Positions 43,284 to 55,285 are shown, numbered from the stretch's first letter. The stretch is 64,000 bases of DNA from Rouxiella chamberiensis (GCF_026967475.1 NZ_CP114058.1:3596001-3660000); one strand, 5' to 3'. Notes: generated from the sequence alone by a model not told the origin. Numbers and translations are program-made.

Positions 43284-44147
43284 ATGATCCGTAGTATGAC
43301 CGCTTATGCCCGACGTGAAATAAAGGGTAACTGGGGCAGCGCAGCGTGGGAACTTCGCTCCGTCAACCAACGTTATCTTGAAACCTATATCCGTCTGCCC
43401 GAGCAGTTTCGCAGTCTGGAGCCGGTTATTCGTGAACGAGTCCGCGCTCGACTGACTCGCGGCAAGGTTGAATGCAACCTGCGTTTTGACCTCGACCCAA
43501 GTGCTCAAGGCACCTTGCAGCTCAATGAAAAACTGGCTAAACAGCTGGTCGAAGCGGCACAGTGGGTAAAAATGCAAAGTGACGAAGGTGAAATCGATCC
43601 GCTCGACGTGCTGCGTTGGCCGGGTGTGATGGTTGCCGAAGAACAAGATCTCGACGCCATCAGCAATGAACTGCTGGTCGCGCTCGACGGCGCGCTGGAT
43701 GACTTTATTCTGGCTCGCGAAAGCGAAGGCGATTCCCTTAAAGCGCTTATCGAACAACGCCTCGACGGCGTAAGCGCCGAAGTGCTCAAAGTCCGCGCCC
43801 AGATGCCAAACGTCTTGCTGTGGCAGCGCGAGCGTCTAGTCAGCAAGCTTGAAGACGCGCAGGTTCAGCTTGAAAACAACCGTCTGGAGCAAGAACTGGT
43901 GCTGATGGCGCAACGCGTCGACGTCGCCGAAGAACTGGATCGCCTCGAAGCCCACGTGAAAGAGACCCATAAAATCCTCAAAAAACCGGAAGCCGTTGGC
44001 CGCCGTCTGGACTTTATGATGCAGGAATTCAACCGAGAATCGAACACGCTGGCGTCGAAATCCATCAACTCAGACGTGACCACCTCCGCCATCGAGCTGA
44101 AGGTCCTTATCGAGCAAATGCGCGAGCAGATTCAGAATATCGAGTAA
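43284..44147 (+). CDS. yicC: YicC/YloC family endoribonuclease
   Basis: A 287-residue protein with N-terminal MIRSMTAYARREIKGNWGSAAWELRSVNQRYLETY and C-terminal GRRLDFMMQEFNRESNTLASKSINSDVT, both hallmarks of the family. In E. coli YicC has been reported as an endoribonuclease that promotes decay of the small RNA RyhB. The terminator at 44177 ends its transcript. In E. coli dinD follows; here a restriction-like operon on the opposite strand follows. Confidence 0.94.
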   Translation: MIRSMTAYARREIKGNWGSAAWELRSVNQRYLETYIRLPEQFRSLEPVIRERVRARLTRGKVECNLRFDLDPSAQGTLQLNEKLAKQLVEAAQWVKMQSDEGEIDPLDVLRWPGVMVAEEQDLDAISNELLVALDGALDDFILARESEGDSLKALIEQRLDGVSAEVLKVRAQMPNVLLWQRERLVSKLEDAQVQLENNRLEQELVLMAQRVDVAEELDRLEAHVKETHKILKKPEAVGRRLDFMMQEFNRESNTLASKSINSDVTTSAIELKVLIEQMREQIQNIE

Positions 44148-44176
44148 TGTTGTTTGGGTATCGTGAAGTTGTGTAG

Positions 44177-44199
44177 AAGCCCGCTTAGGCGGGCTTTTT
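44177..44199 (+). terminator. Rho-independent terminator of yicC
   Basis: GCCCGC (44179-44184) pairs with GCGGGC (44189-44194) around TTAG, followed by five T. The stop codon of the opposing DUF2357 gene lies in this loop. Confidence 0.9.
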
Positions 44200-46635
44200 A
44201 ATGCCAGATATCAAAGCTTCTCTGTAAATTGCTTCGACCTCATTGAATCGATGAGCTTTCTGCAATCGAGTCAGGGTCGTAAATCTTAGGGAATTGAGGA
44301 TCGGCCGATGAGGAACGCCGAGAATTGGTTTGCTCAATGTTAATGCTGCTCCAAGATGGAAAAGATAATACAACTCTTCCGAATCTGAGCTTTTCCCAGC
44401 CTGTTCCACAGTAATTTGTGATCTTCTTACGAGCGTAACTTTATTAACAGGCCAAATTCTTTCGATTTGTTTTGTGGTCGAATCCGTTAAAGACGTACCA
44501 GCTAATGCAAGGAAACGGATTTCATCCACAACATGAGACTCGTACTTTTGCAAAAAGGTATCCTTTTTTAGGTGATACCAACGAAAATCCCCTGAGTTAA
44601 ATGCCGCCATATAGGAAGCATGTCGCCCGCTCATTCCCCCTAACGCTGCCGTCATTAATAAGTCGGGGTACAATATTTGCTTCATACCGTAATGAGGAAT
44701 ACGTGCAGGGTTGCTCGTTAACAGCTTTTCCTGTAATTCTTGTGCTGCATAAGCTGACTCTGTAACACCGAGTTGTTTTTTTAAAAAGTCTATTAACCAC
44801 TTCCGCCCTGAACGACGCTTTTCACCTTCAATACTTTCATCAGGAAGCATCGCAAATGCTCCAATCCCTACATCTTCAATTGCATCATGGTAAGGATTGT
44901 TTTCGATTTTTTGATCGAAATAGCCTGGATAAAGAGCAAATGCACCAAAGATAGGGCGAGTTTTCTTCGAAACTGATGAGCTAAGGGCATTGAATTGATT
45001 TGTGGTGCAAATTAGTGCATCGCGATAACGGTGCATTTGGTTGATAGCATCGTCTGGCACAAAATCTATTTTTTGGATATCTGAATTATCAAACCTATCG
45101 CTTTTCGTTTTGATACGGTATTTTGCATCAAATAGCCAGATGCACTTTTTTCCTTCAGGGAAAATAATTTCAAGTAGAATGTCTGGACGTTGCGTTACCA
45201 AATAGGAACGAATTATTTTACCTTTTGGAAAAAATATAGGCTCATGAGCTAGCCTAGCCTTTAATCCATCTTGACGTGTAAATTCAAATGCGCCGGAAAA
45301 CCCATCCTTTAATTGATATTCCATGTAATCGTTAGTTTCTAACGTCTTTTTACTTACACTGACATCTCTAAAACCTAATTCATCGATTAGGATTTCTCGT
45401 AAGGTTAAAAAGCACCACACTTCATAAATTTCAGCGACGGATTTCATTGATACCGTGGCTTGATGAGCAAAAATATCAAGGTAGAATTTCAATTGCTGCC
45501 AAATGCGGTAAACAGTGCTGTATCCCGTCTTTTGCTGCAAAACCAACGACTCTCGAGTATGACCATTAAATGCCCCAACCTCGCGTAAAAAATTTTGGTT
45601 CTGCATTTTTGTGAGGGGAATCTGCCAACTCGCAATTTCTTCTAGAAACTGTGTTGAAAGGCGTTGCTTGTCTGGAGACTGATTTGCTTGTTGAAGCTTA
45701 TGATGGAAGTCCTCCAAGCTCGCTTTACTATGCTGAACGACCATTTTGATAAAACGGTTTTCAGGCGTATCGACGCTTAAAAATTTCTTTTCCGTGTAAT
45801 AGCTTTTGTCTTTTTGACCGCCACGAATATCTTCTCTAATACGTTCCGTTAAGCGATAAGAAAGTTTGCCTTTTAGACGATCCGCTTTGCTATGGCCTGC
45901 GTGACTTTGTAGGCGATTATGGGGAGCTTGAGCAATAACTTTAAGACTTTCTTCAAGCTTTATACGAAGCGCCGTGAAATTTGCCAGCCATAATAGGGGA
46001 AAATTGCCGCGTCTTTTACTTTGAGCGGAATCCTGCTCTGTCCTCTCGGCTAAACTAAACCGCCATAGCGGATATGCCTTATCAATCGATTGATACATCG
46101 CAGCAAGATCACTGTGTAGATCCATTTTTGTTGGTAATACTTCGAACGACATCGTTAATTCGTGTAACTGACCCGCCACCTCATAAAATAGAGGTAATTT
46201 AAGCCAACCAACGTCATTGCCAGTATTTAATGTTCCGACCAACCTTGGCGGACTATTCCCTTTTCCACGAGTAAAACGGAAACCTTCGTTTATAGAATGT
46301 AAGCGGTGAGCGATTTGGGCTTGCTCAACTTCTGGAGCGTTAAAAATCCACTCCATCTGATACTGTACGTTTTCAAAAAATAATGGCCTTGATGTTTGAA
46401 ACGTAGAAATCTTCTTTAGCTCTCCGTCTATATACTCTACCGCAGAGGCTTGCCCTTCAACGAGGACGTCACTGGTAAGAGTTAACTCGGGTGAAAAACG
46501 AATTTCACTGCCTGACTCTTCATATTTACCGCGTTTATCTAAAGTCGTTTCATAAACTTGCTGACGTTTAATGATATTGCTGCACCACATTGAGAATTCA
46601 AAATGTTCAGTCTTTATGTTCAGTAAATCTAACAT
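44185..46635 (-). CDS. McrC-like DUF2357 protein with PD-(D/E)XK nuclease domain
   Basis: An 816-residue protein, larger than classical McrC. The first ~400 residues look like the DUF2357 region, with LSVDTPENRFIKMVVQHSK at 286-304. A PD-(D/E)XK nuclease follows: conserved Glu in EIYEVWCFL (402-410), RPDILLEI (Asp485), FDAKYR (Asp503, Lys505) and the trailing NQMHRYRDA helix (532-540). The C-terminal ~270 residues are not recognised. It starts 14 bases after the McrB-like gene. Base composition is visibly AT-rich. I infer it is the cleavage subunit of a modification-dependent restriction system. The last codons are encoded by the yicC terminator. Confidence 0.88.
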   Translation of the reverse strand: MLDLLNIKTEHFEFSMWCSNIIKRQQVYETTLDKRGKYEESGSEIRFSPELTLTSDVLVEGQASAVEYIDGELKKISTFQTSRPLFFENVQYQMEWIFNAPEVEQAQIAHRLHSINEGFRFTRGKGNSPPRLVGTLNTGNDVGWLKLPLFYEVAGQLHELTMSFEVLPTKMDLHSDLAAMYQSIDKAYPLWRFSLAERTEQDSAQSKRRGNFPLLWLANFTALRIKLEESLKVIAQAPHNRLQSHAGHSKADRLKGKLSYRLTERIREDIRGGQKDKSYYTEKKFLSVDTPENRFIKMVVQHSKASLEDFHHKLQQANQSPDKQRLSTQFLEEIASWQIPLTKMQNQNFLREVGAFNGHTRESLVLQQKTGYSTVYRIWQQLKFYLDIFAHQATVSMKSVAEIYEVWCFLTLREILIDELGFRDVSVSKKTLETNDYMEYQLKDGFSGAFEFTRQDGLKARLAHEPIFFPKGKIIRSYLVTQRPDILLEIIFPEGKKCIWLFDAKYRIKTKSDRFDNSDIQKIDFVPDDAINQMHRYRDALICTTNQFNALSSSVSKKTRPIFGAFALYPGYFDQKIENNPYHDAIEDVGIGAFAMLPDESIEGEKRRSGRKWLIDFLKKQLGVTESAYAAQELQEKLLTSNPARIPHYGMKQILYPDLLMTAALGGMSGRHASYMAAFNSGDFRWYHLKKDTFLQKYESHVVDEIRFLALAGTSLTDSTTKQIERIWPVNKVTLVRRSQITVEQAGKSSDSEELYYLFHLGAALTLSKPILGVPHRPILNSLRFTTLTRLQKAHRFNEVEAIYREALISGIKKPA

Positions 46636-46649
46636 TCATCCCTCTCGTT

Positions 46650-48496
46650 CTATGGCCAGAAACTTGTGAAGCCCAAAGCCAGCCGCTTTTGCATCCATTC
46701 AAGTTTAGCTTTACTGCGGCAAGGTATGAAAATGACTTTGTTTAGTCCTTCGAGCTGTTCACGATGCAGATCTGGTCTTGTTTCGAGATACCAGATTTCA
46801 CTGAACTGTGATCCCAATAATTGAGTCAGCTCCAGCAAGAGAGAATCGTGACCTTTTTTACCCTGCAGTTTGTCCGCATCACCTTCAATTCGAGGTAAAA
46901 CCTTACACATTAAAAAATCATCCCAGACAGCTTGAAGTTCAGACCCGCTTTTTGGTTGATGACTTATTATACTAAGAAGCAGTTCATTCAATGCTCTAAA
47001 CGCCAGTTTAAATGGGGAATCACTGAGCACCTGATTTACAGCCGTTAGGAAAGCTATACTTTTTGCCCCATCCTGATCTATTGCAGGCAGCTTGTCTTTA
47101 CTAGATTTTGCATTAGACCATATAGGATATGAAAAAACCTTCGGTGCAGACTGCGGAGAGAAATACTCTTCATAATTATTTGGGAAGTATTCGCCAAAAT
47201 CGTAACTCAGTGCCCTATCAATGACTTTCCTTGAGAATCCGTGAGTAGTTTCATCCATATTGACTGTACCTGCGACAATCAAATTAAAGGGGATACCGAT
47301 ACCGTAGGTCTGGAAATAGTGCCAAAGAGGATCAAACTGGGTCTCAGCCAATCCCAAAGTTAGGCGAATTTTCTGTTGCCCAACTGTAGACAGCGTATTA
47401 ATAACATTTGCGGTTAATAAAGCATCTGTGTCGTACATGAAATTATCGCCTGACCACTGCCAATCTCGCGTTTCTAACACAGAAAGATAGTCAGCGAAAT
47501 ACTGCTCGACCGGGGCTAAATTCATTTCATCAAGGCAAAGCCAAAACGGACGAATTTTATCGAGATGATTTCGATTACCCTCAAATGTGCGGCTCGAAAA
47601 ATCGACACCTGCCCGCGTTATTTCAATCCATGACTTAACAATAAATTGCAGCACTTCGGTAGTAACATATTCACTGTCGCCACTTAAGCGCGAGGTATAA
47701 CCCAGTAAATCCGAAGGCTCGTGCCAGTCTGGACGCACCGAAATTAGGCAGTACGTTTCTCCTAATTCACCAGTGGGATTACTTGCCTTCGCTTGCTGAC
47801 GAACGAATCGAGTTTTACCCGTACCTGAAATACCAGCAAGAAGTAGAAAAGGTTTAGATAGTGAGGTTAAATCAGCAACGTTGACTAAGCTCTCTTCCAT
47901 TATTGGACTCTCCGGCAACCAGCTAATATTTTCAATCTGCTTGTAAAACTCTAAGAGGGTTTCGAGATCTTGCTGGAGCTTATCATCAGAAGGGATATTA
48001 TTCACATCGTAATATTTGGCGGTGATATTCGACTTTTCATAGGACTGCCCCAATGATGTTGTGGCCTTTAAGTCAATATCCTTTATTCCCCACTCTTTTA
48101 AACCTGGGATCAGAGCTAAAACTTTATCCTTTATTTGGCTTGCTTGTAATTCAGCTGCTACCTTGCCCAATTTTTTTGTAGGATTTGTTGTTCCTTGAGC
48201 TAAAGATAAATAAAAACCTGAGCCATCCGCGTTAAAGAGATAAACCGGATAAATCCCTTCTTGGGTTGTGTTGGTAATTTTTGGATTGAGGATTGATAGC
48301 CAAGAACGTTGGCCCAATTTCCAGCACCGACGCTGGCTTTCACCTCATAAAGTGGATCGAATGCTTTTACGATAGCGGCAATTTTCGCACAAAAATCTTG
48401 GCGGAACAGGGTAGCCGTTGGGTGTGCAGTAAAAGGTTCTTTACTGGCCTGCACCCAGCCCTGCATAAAGTCCTGTAAAATTTTTTGCAATTGCAT
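46650..48496 (-). CDS. McrB-like AAA+ motor with N-terminal MrcB/DUF3578-type domain (frameshifted)
   Basis: The start at 48496 follows GGAGGAAAG. The N-terminal part (MQLQKILQDFMQGW ... YEVKASVGAGNWANV) is out of frame with the rest. One missing base near 48304 (GTTCTTGG for GTTCCTTGG) restores PWLSILNPKIT and about 615 residues. Residues ~1-165 resemble the MrcB N-terminal domain, thought to read modified DNA (GNWANVPWLSIL, GFYLSLAQG). The motor has Walker A GISGTGKT (~222-229), Walker B LCLDEMN, and the McrB-type GTVNMDETTHGFSRKVIDRA. Nucleotide (GTP or ATP) cannot be read. It leads the operon with the nuclease gene. Confidence 0.87.
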
Positions 48497-48845
48497 TCTT
48501 TCCTCCACCAAAAAATGTCTATAAGCAGAATGAAAAATATTGAATACATCTACTTAAAACAAAAATTTATCGATATTTGAGCAGCTATTTATGATATGCG
48601 GTTTATAAACTTTTACAACCTACCAAATCCCTTGTCATCCAAGTCATAATGTAGACAAATAAATATGAGACTTACTCACTCTTTACCTACCATTTGTCAG
48701 TTTTCCTCCACGCCGTGAGGATACCGTACTGAGTTGTAACGGCGTGTGTAAAAGGCGGTGTTGAGATTGACGGCGGGCGGTTTAGGTCTTATATCAGTCG
48801 GGAGAGTTTGTATTAGTCTGAAGTTTGACCCCTGAGGGGAATGAA
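48497..48845. other. Intergenic region between the McrBC-like operon and the small exported protein gene (349 bases)
   Basis: The first ~200 bases are AT-rich and must hold the promoter of the leftward operon. From about 48700 the composition returns to that of the chromosome, which may mark the edge of the acquired segment. An inverted repeat lies at 48709-48746. No gene is seen. Confidence 0.5.
48709..48746. repeat. Inverted repeat CACGCCGT-N22-ACGGCGTG
   Basis: Perfect eight-base arms (48709-48716 and 48739-48746) at the composition change. It may be an operator or a remnant of an insertion end; no T-run follows. Confidence 0.4.
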
Positions 48846-49238
48846 ATGAAAAAGCTTGCTGCATCACTATTAACCCTGAGCCTGCTGACTCCTACGCTGG
48901 CAATGGCGCACGGAGGCGGTGGTGGTCACGGTGGACCTGGATTCAACTTCTTGCCTGAGGCTGCTGCGGCCGTGGTGATTGGTGGGTTGACCTACTGGGC
49001 GTTGAACGGAAATTACTATCAGAAACAAGGCGATCAATACGTTGAAGTGAACGCGCCACCTCGTGACGATGGCCCACCGCCGCCACCGCCAGAGGAAGAA
49101 GATGAATATGATTCTGCGCCGCCTGACCTCGCACCGATGGATTACCACGGCGAGCGTTTCTATGTCAGCCACGGCCATTACTACAAGCGCGACCCATCGG
49201 GTCAATATTACGAAGTCCCACGCCCATACGGCCTTTAA
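48846..49238 (+). CDS. Small exported Gly/Pro/acid-rich protein of unknown function
   Basis: A 130-residue protein starting at the ATG at 48846, six bases after GAGGGG. A signal peptide is clear (KKLAASLLTLSLLTPTLAMA then HGGGGGHGGPG). A short hydrophobic segment (AAAAVVIGGLTYWAL) is followed by a proline run, an acidic stretch (PPPPPPEEEDEYD), and an aromatic C terminus with two related units (YYQKQGDQYVEVNAPP and YYKRDPSGQYYEVPRP). It resembles DUF6515-like exported proteins. The function is unknown. It is a single gene with its own terminator. Confidence 0.82.
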   Translation: MKKLAASLLTLSLLTPTLAMAHGGGGGHGGPGFNFLPEAAAAVVIGGLTYWALNGNYYQKQGDQYVEVNAPPRDDGPPPPPPEEEDEYDSAPPDLAPMDYHGERFYVSHGHYYKRDPSGQYYEVPRPYGL

Positions 49239-49258
49239 GTGCCCTACTCTCTTCATGA

Positions 49259-49288
49259 AGCAGCAGGCTCAATGCCTGCTGTTTTTTT
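49259..49288 (+). terminator. Rho-independent terminator of the small exported protein gene
   Basis: CAGCAGGC (49261-49268) pairs with GCCTGCTG (49274-49281) around TCAAT, followed by seven T. Confidence 0.9.
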
Positions 49289-49325
49289 ATGGTCCTCATG
49301 ATGACTCACTTCAATAGACCGAAAT

Positions 49326-50498
49326 CTAGCGTGAAACGGGCGGGACTTTTTCGCGATCGCCGAGAGACGCAGGCAGTTTAACTTTGAAGATTTTATAAGG
49401 TCGTTGTACGAGATCTTTACCATTCGGACCGCGGTTATAGGCCAGTCTGGCGGTCTGCGGACACGGAATGTAAAGCTCGCGCTGATGGGTAATAAACAGC
49501 GCATCGGGGCCCCAAATCCTGTCGTCTTCAACAATAACCTTCAAATCGCCTTCTGGCGTCAGCAGGGTAATTCTAGGCCGCTGCGCTTCAGCCATATAAA
49601 TATTGCCCTGCGTGTCTATCGCCGTGCCCGAAAGTGCAGGTGTATCATAGACATACTCCACTTCTTCGCCGAGGGCCTGGTTCGCTACGTTTCTCATCAC
49701 GCAATGAGGCAGTCGGCACGCGGTAAAGCGGGCCTGAAAGGGGCTGATAGTATAACCATTTGCCGTCTGGGCTTAGCTCGAGCGGATCGGAGTTGACTAT
49801 TTTCGGGCTGCCGTCTTCTTTCTGCATTACGGTGCCGGTTTCGTCCAGCGCGGGGCGTTCGACATTGGCTTTTACGGAAGGGTGAGCGGCCAATCGCCGA
49901 ATGGATGTTCCCGTTTTTAAATCGGTAATGATAATGGCGCCAAGACCGGAGTCTGTGAAATAGGCGTGTTGTGCATCAAGCCGCAGGTCATTGATATTGC
50001 CGCCCTTGGGCAGAACCTGTTCATTGAAGGTGATCCTCTTCAATAGCTTGCCGCTTGTAATATCAAATTGCAGGATCTTTTGTGCATCGCGAGGAAGTTT
50101 GGGATCACCCTGATCGACTACCCAGAGCGTGTCGTCATCAAAGATATGCACGGTATTGACCATCACAAAGGCGTCTTCGCCTGACTGACCAGACTGCCAC
50201 GCGTTCCAGCTTCCGCCGGGAAAAGGGTTCAGTGAGCCATCAGGCAGAAGCTCGGCGACGGAGGGGTATCTTCGTTCGTCGGCCAACGCGGCAGGCCGAC
50301 AAAGGTTCGCCCGGATTGGCTAACGGTAACGGCATTGGCCAGCCATTTCAGGCTCGCAACCTGTTGCAGCTCAGGACCCAGCCCTTTACTCAACCCATAA
50401 TCCGTGGCTTTCATGGCTGCCTGCGCCAAATTATTGCCCAGCAATGCCGCCGCTGCCGTGGAAATAAGCGAAGCCTTGCAGAAATTTCTCCTGTTCAT
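49326..50498 (-). CDS. Major royal jelly protein-family (MRJP) beta-propeller protein with Tat-like signal (two frameshifts)
   Basis: The N terminus (MNRRNFCKASLISTAAAALLGNNLAQA) is a twin-arginine-like signal. Three frames are needed. One base is missing near 50275-50285 (joins GLPRWP to DERRYPSVAELLPDGS), and one base is extra at 49690-49692 (joins SLRDE to NVANQALGEE). The composite is about 390 residues. NTVHIFDDDTLWVVDQGDP, GGNINDLRLDAQHAYFTDSGLGAIIITDL and LSGTAIDTQGNIYMAEAQ match the MRJP/yellow family, a relative of SMP-30/gluconolactonase propellers. The substrate is unknown. No partner gene is evident. Confidence 0.8.
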
Positions 50499-50603
50499 TA
50501 TTTTCCCTCTTGTCGGGTAAAACCGTTCGTGCAAAGTCTGAATTTTTATTTCAAAAACTCTACGAGTGAAAAATAATTATAATTAAGGATGAGGATCATG
50601 CAG

Positions 50604-50629
50604 AAAAAAGCCCGAATTAACGGGCTTTT
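50604..50629 (-). terminator. Rho-independent terminator of the FabF-like gene
   Basis: On the minus strand AAAGCCCG and CGGGCTTTTTT pair around TTAATT, just after the stop codon. Confidence 0.85.
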
Positions 50630-50647
50630 AGAGAAGAGAAGGGAGAA

Positions 50648-51921
50648 TTACGCTTCCCAGCGTTTCAACAATACGCAGGCATTTACGCCGCCAAAACCGA
50701 AGCCGTTGGACAGGGCATAGGTGATTTCATGGGGCTGCGCTTTATTACCGATGATGTTCAAACCTTCGGCTGCCGGGTCTTTGTTGTCCAGATTCAGCGT
50801 AGGCGGAACGATTTGGTCGCGAACGGCCAGCACGGTAAAGATGGTTTCCAGACCGCCAGCCGCACCCAGCAAGTGACCAGTCGCAGATTTGGTGGAGGTC
50901 ACTGCCAGTTTGTCGCCGGTGCCAAACAGGTTTTTGATGGCATTGATTTCGCCCAGATCGCCGACCGGTGTTGAGGTCGCGTGCGCGTTCAGGTGGTCAA
51001 CCTGTTCTGGTTTGATCCCGCCCTGACGCAGTGCAATTTTCATGGCACGACCTGCGCCGTTGCCGTCTTCGGCACCGGACGTCATGTGGTAGGCATCGCC
51101 GCTTGTGCCGTAACCGATAATTTCGGCCAACGGTTTCGCGCCGCGTGCCAGCGCGTGTTCCAGCTCTTCAATAACCAGCATGCCTGCGCCTTCGCCCATG
51201 ACGAAGCCGTCGCGCGCGCTGTCGAATGGACGCGAGGCTTGCTCTGGACTCTCTTCATGACCCGTCGACATGGCTTTCGCCGCTGCGAAGCTTGCGAGCG
51301 TCACGGTATCGATCGTCGCTTCGGCTCCGCCGCACAGGGCAACATCGGCTTCGTCGTTACGAATCAGACGAACAGCATCGCCGATGGCCTGTACACCCGC
51401 CGCACAGGCGGTAACTGGCGCACCAATTGGGCCTTTGAACTGATGCTTGATTGAAACCTGGCCCGCTGCCAGATTCACCAGGAAGGAAGGAATAGTGAAC
51501 GGAGACAGACGCTTAGGACCACGAGTGTCGTTGGTTCTTACGGCATTGGCAATCGCCGGGAAGCCGCCGATACCGGAACCGATAACGGTTGCAGAACGTT
51601 CCTGCTGTTCTGCGGTTTCGGCTTTCCAGCCCGATTCGGCAATGGCTTTATCAGCCGCCGCCATGGCGAACAGAATGAAGCGGTCCATTTTTTCTGGTCT
51701 TTCGGCAACACATAATGGTCTGCGTCAAAACCAGACTCAGGATCCTGTTCCACAGTTTGAACCTGACCACCGATTTTAACGGTCAGGGTTTCGCTGATTT
51801 CGGTTGGCAGCACACGGATACCAGACTGACCGGCTAGCAGTCGTTTCCAGATAGTATCGATGTCACAACCGAGCGGGCTCACCGCCCCCATGCCAGTAAT
51901 TACTACGCGACGATGAGTCAT
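50648..51921 (-). CDS. FabF-like beta-ketoacyl-ACP synthase II (frameshifted)
   Basis: A condensing enzyme of about 424 residues after repair. The frame breaks at 51688-51693, where six bases occur and seven are needed; the repair joins HYVLPKDQKK to MDRFILFAMAAADKAI. The catalytic triad is present: Cys in VTACAAGVQAIG, His in NAHATSTPVGD, His in TKSATGHLLGAAGG. It differs from the usual enterobacterial FabF (NAHGTSTPAGD, SMTGH) and is not next to acpP or fabG, so it is probably a second, acquired copy. It is 68 bases downstream of a TetR gene in the same direction. Start ATG at 51921 follows AGGA. Confidence 0.9.
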
Positions 51922-51989
51922 ATTAATTCCTCTGCGGACCATTCCGCTTAAGTAAGGATGTGAATTACACATCTTTTTTATCAGTCGGA

Positions 51990-52610
51990 TTATTTTGTCA
52001 GACTGCGTAAAACCAAATTCGTGATGACGATAACCCGCTCTTTCAGCTGCTCGGGCGTTTTCTCTTCAAGCATTAGCGGATGTGAGAAGGGGGTCATCAC
52101 GCTGGCGATAGCCATGCAGACCTCCTCGAGCGGCGTTTCGGATTCGAACTCACCGGAATCTCGTCCGTCAATGATGACCTGTTTCAAAATCCCGTAGAGC
52201 GCAACCCGATGATTCTTGGCCGAATCCCAATGATTTGAAACGGCGACAGCAGCAATGTCATGCAGTTTACGTTCTTCAAAAAACAGCGCCAGACTTTTGG
52301 TCAGCAGAGACGAGAACAGCTCGCGCAAACGGGCAGCGGCACTCTGGTTACTGGCCGCGATGTCTCTCAAGGCATCATCAATCTGCCCAAGAGAATGGCT
52401 GCAAACCGCCTCACCTATAGCCTGCTTGGACTCGAAAAACTTGTAAACATAAGCACTTGAAACGCCGATGGCTTTTGCCAGATCGGCCACGGAGGTTTTT
52501 GAATAACCATAGTGGCGGAAATGGTCAAGTGCGGCACAGATAATCTGCTCTCGGCGCTCATGCAAAGCGGGACCACGCTGGGGCAGTACAACCGGCTTTT
52601 CGGATTTCAT
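51990..52610 (-). CDS. TetR family transcriptional regulator
   Basis: A 206-residue protein with an N-terminal helix-turn-helix at about 20-66 (RREQIICAALDHFRHYGYSKTSVADLAKAIGVSSAYVYKFFESKQAIGEAV) and a divergent ligand-binding C-terminal half. It lies directly upstream of the FabF-like gene on the same strand and probably controls that unit, perhaps in response to an acyl compound; this is inference. A possible operator is the inverted repeat at 52656-52685. Confidence 0.88.
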   Translation of the reverse strand: MKSEKPVVLPQRGPALHERREQIICAALDHFRHYGYSKTSVADLAKAIGVSSAYVYKFFESKQAIGEAVCSHSLGQIDDALRDIAASNQSAAARLRELFSSLLTKSLALFFEERKLHDIAAVAVSNHWDSAKNHRVALYGILKQVIIDGRDSGEFESETPLEEVCMAIASVMTPFSHPLMLEEKTPEQLKERVIVITNLVLRSLTK

Positions 52611-52945
52611 GAAGCTCTCCAGGCAAATACATCAGCTATATCTAGCTTAGGTTAACAGGTGACAAATATACACATTCGTTACCTGAATGGAACACCTATG
52701 TTTATTCGCTCAAGAGTTTACGGGCGTAAAAGAGAAGGAATTATCGTTTTTGGAATGAAAATTAATTAATGCGAGCACTGACCTAAAAATCAACAAGCAG
52801 CACTTTATGGCGGGGTAAATCAACGATAAAGATTATATAAACTAATCCGACACACACCTGAGCAGAAAAATTCAGTCGAGAGACCAGGCAAAGCTCATTA
52901 CCCTACATTGAGAAAATCCCCGCAGAATGTCGATTGGCGAAACTT
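52611..52945. other. Divergent intergenic region between tetR-like gene and yicG (335 bases)
   Basis: AT-rich, no credible gene. It must contain promoters for both directions. The only structure noticed is the inverted repeat at 52656-52685. Confidence 0.5.
52656..52685. promoter_or_regulatory. Candidate operator of the TetR-family regulator
   Basis: CAGGTGAC and GTTACCTG are complementary at seven of eight positions, 14 bases apart, about 45-75 bases upstream of the regulator start. Placement suits autoregulation; prediction by eye only. Confidence 0.3.
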
Positions 52946-55285
<2,340 letters not shown>

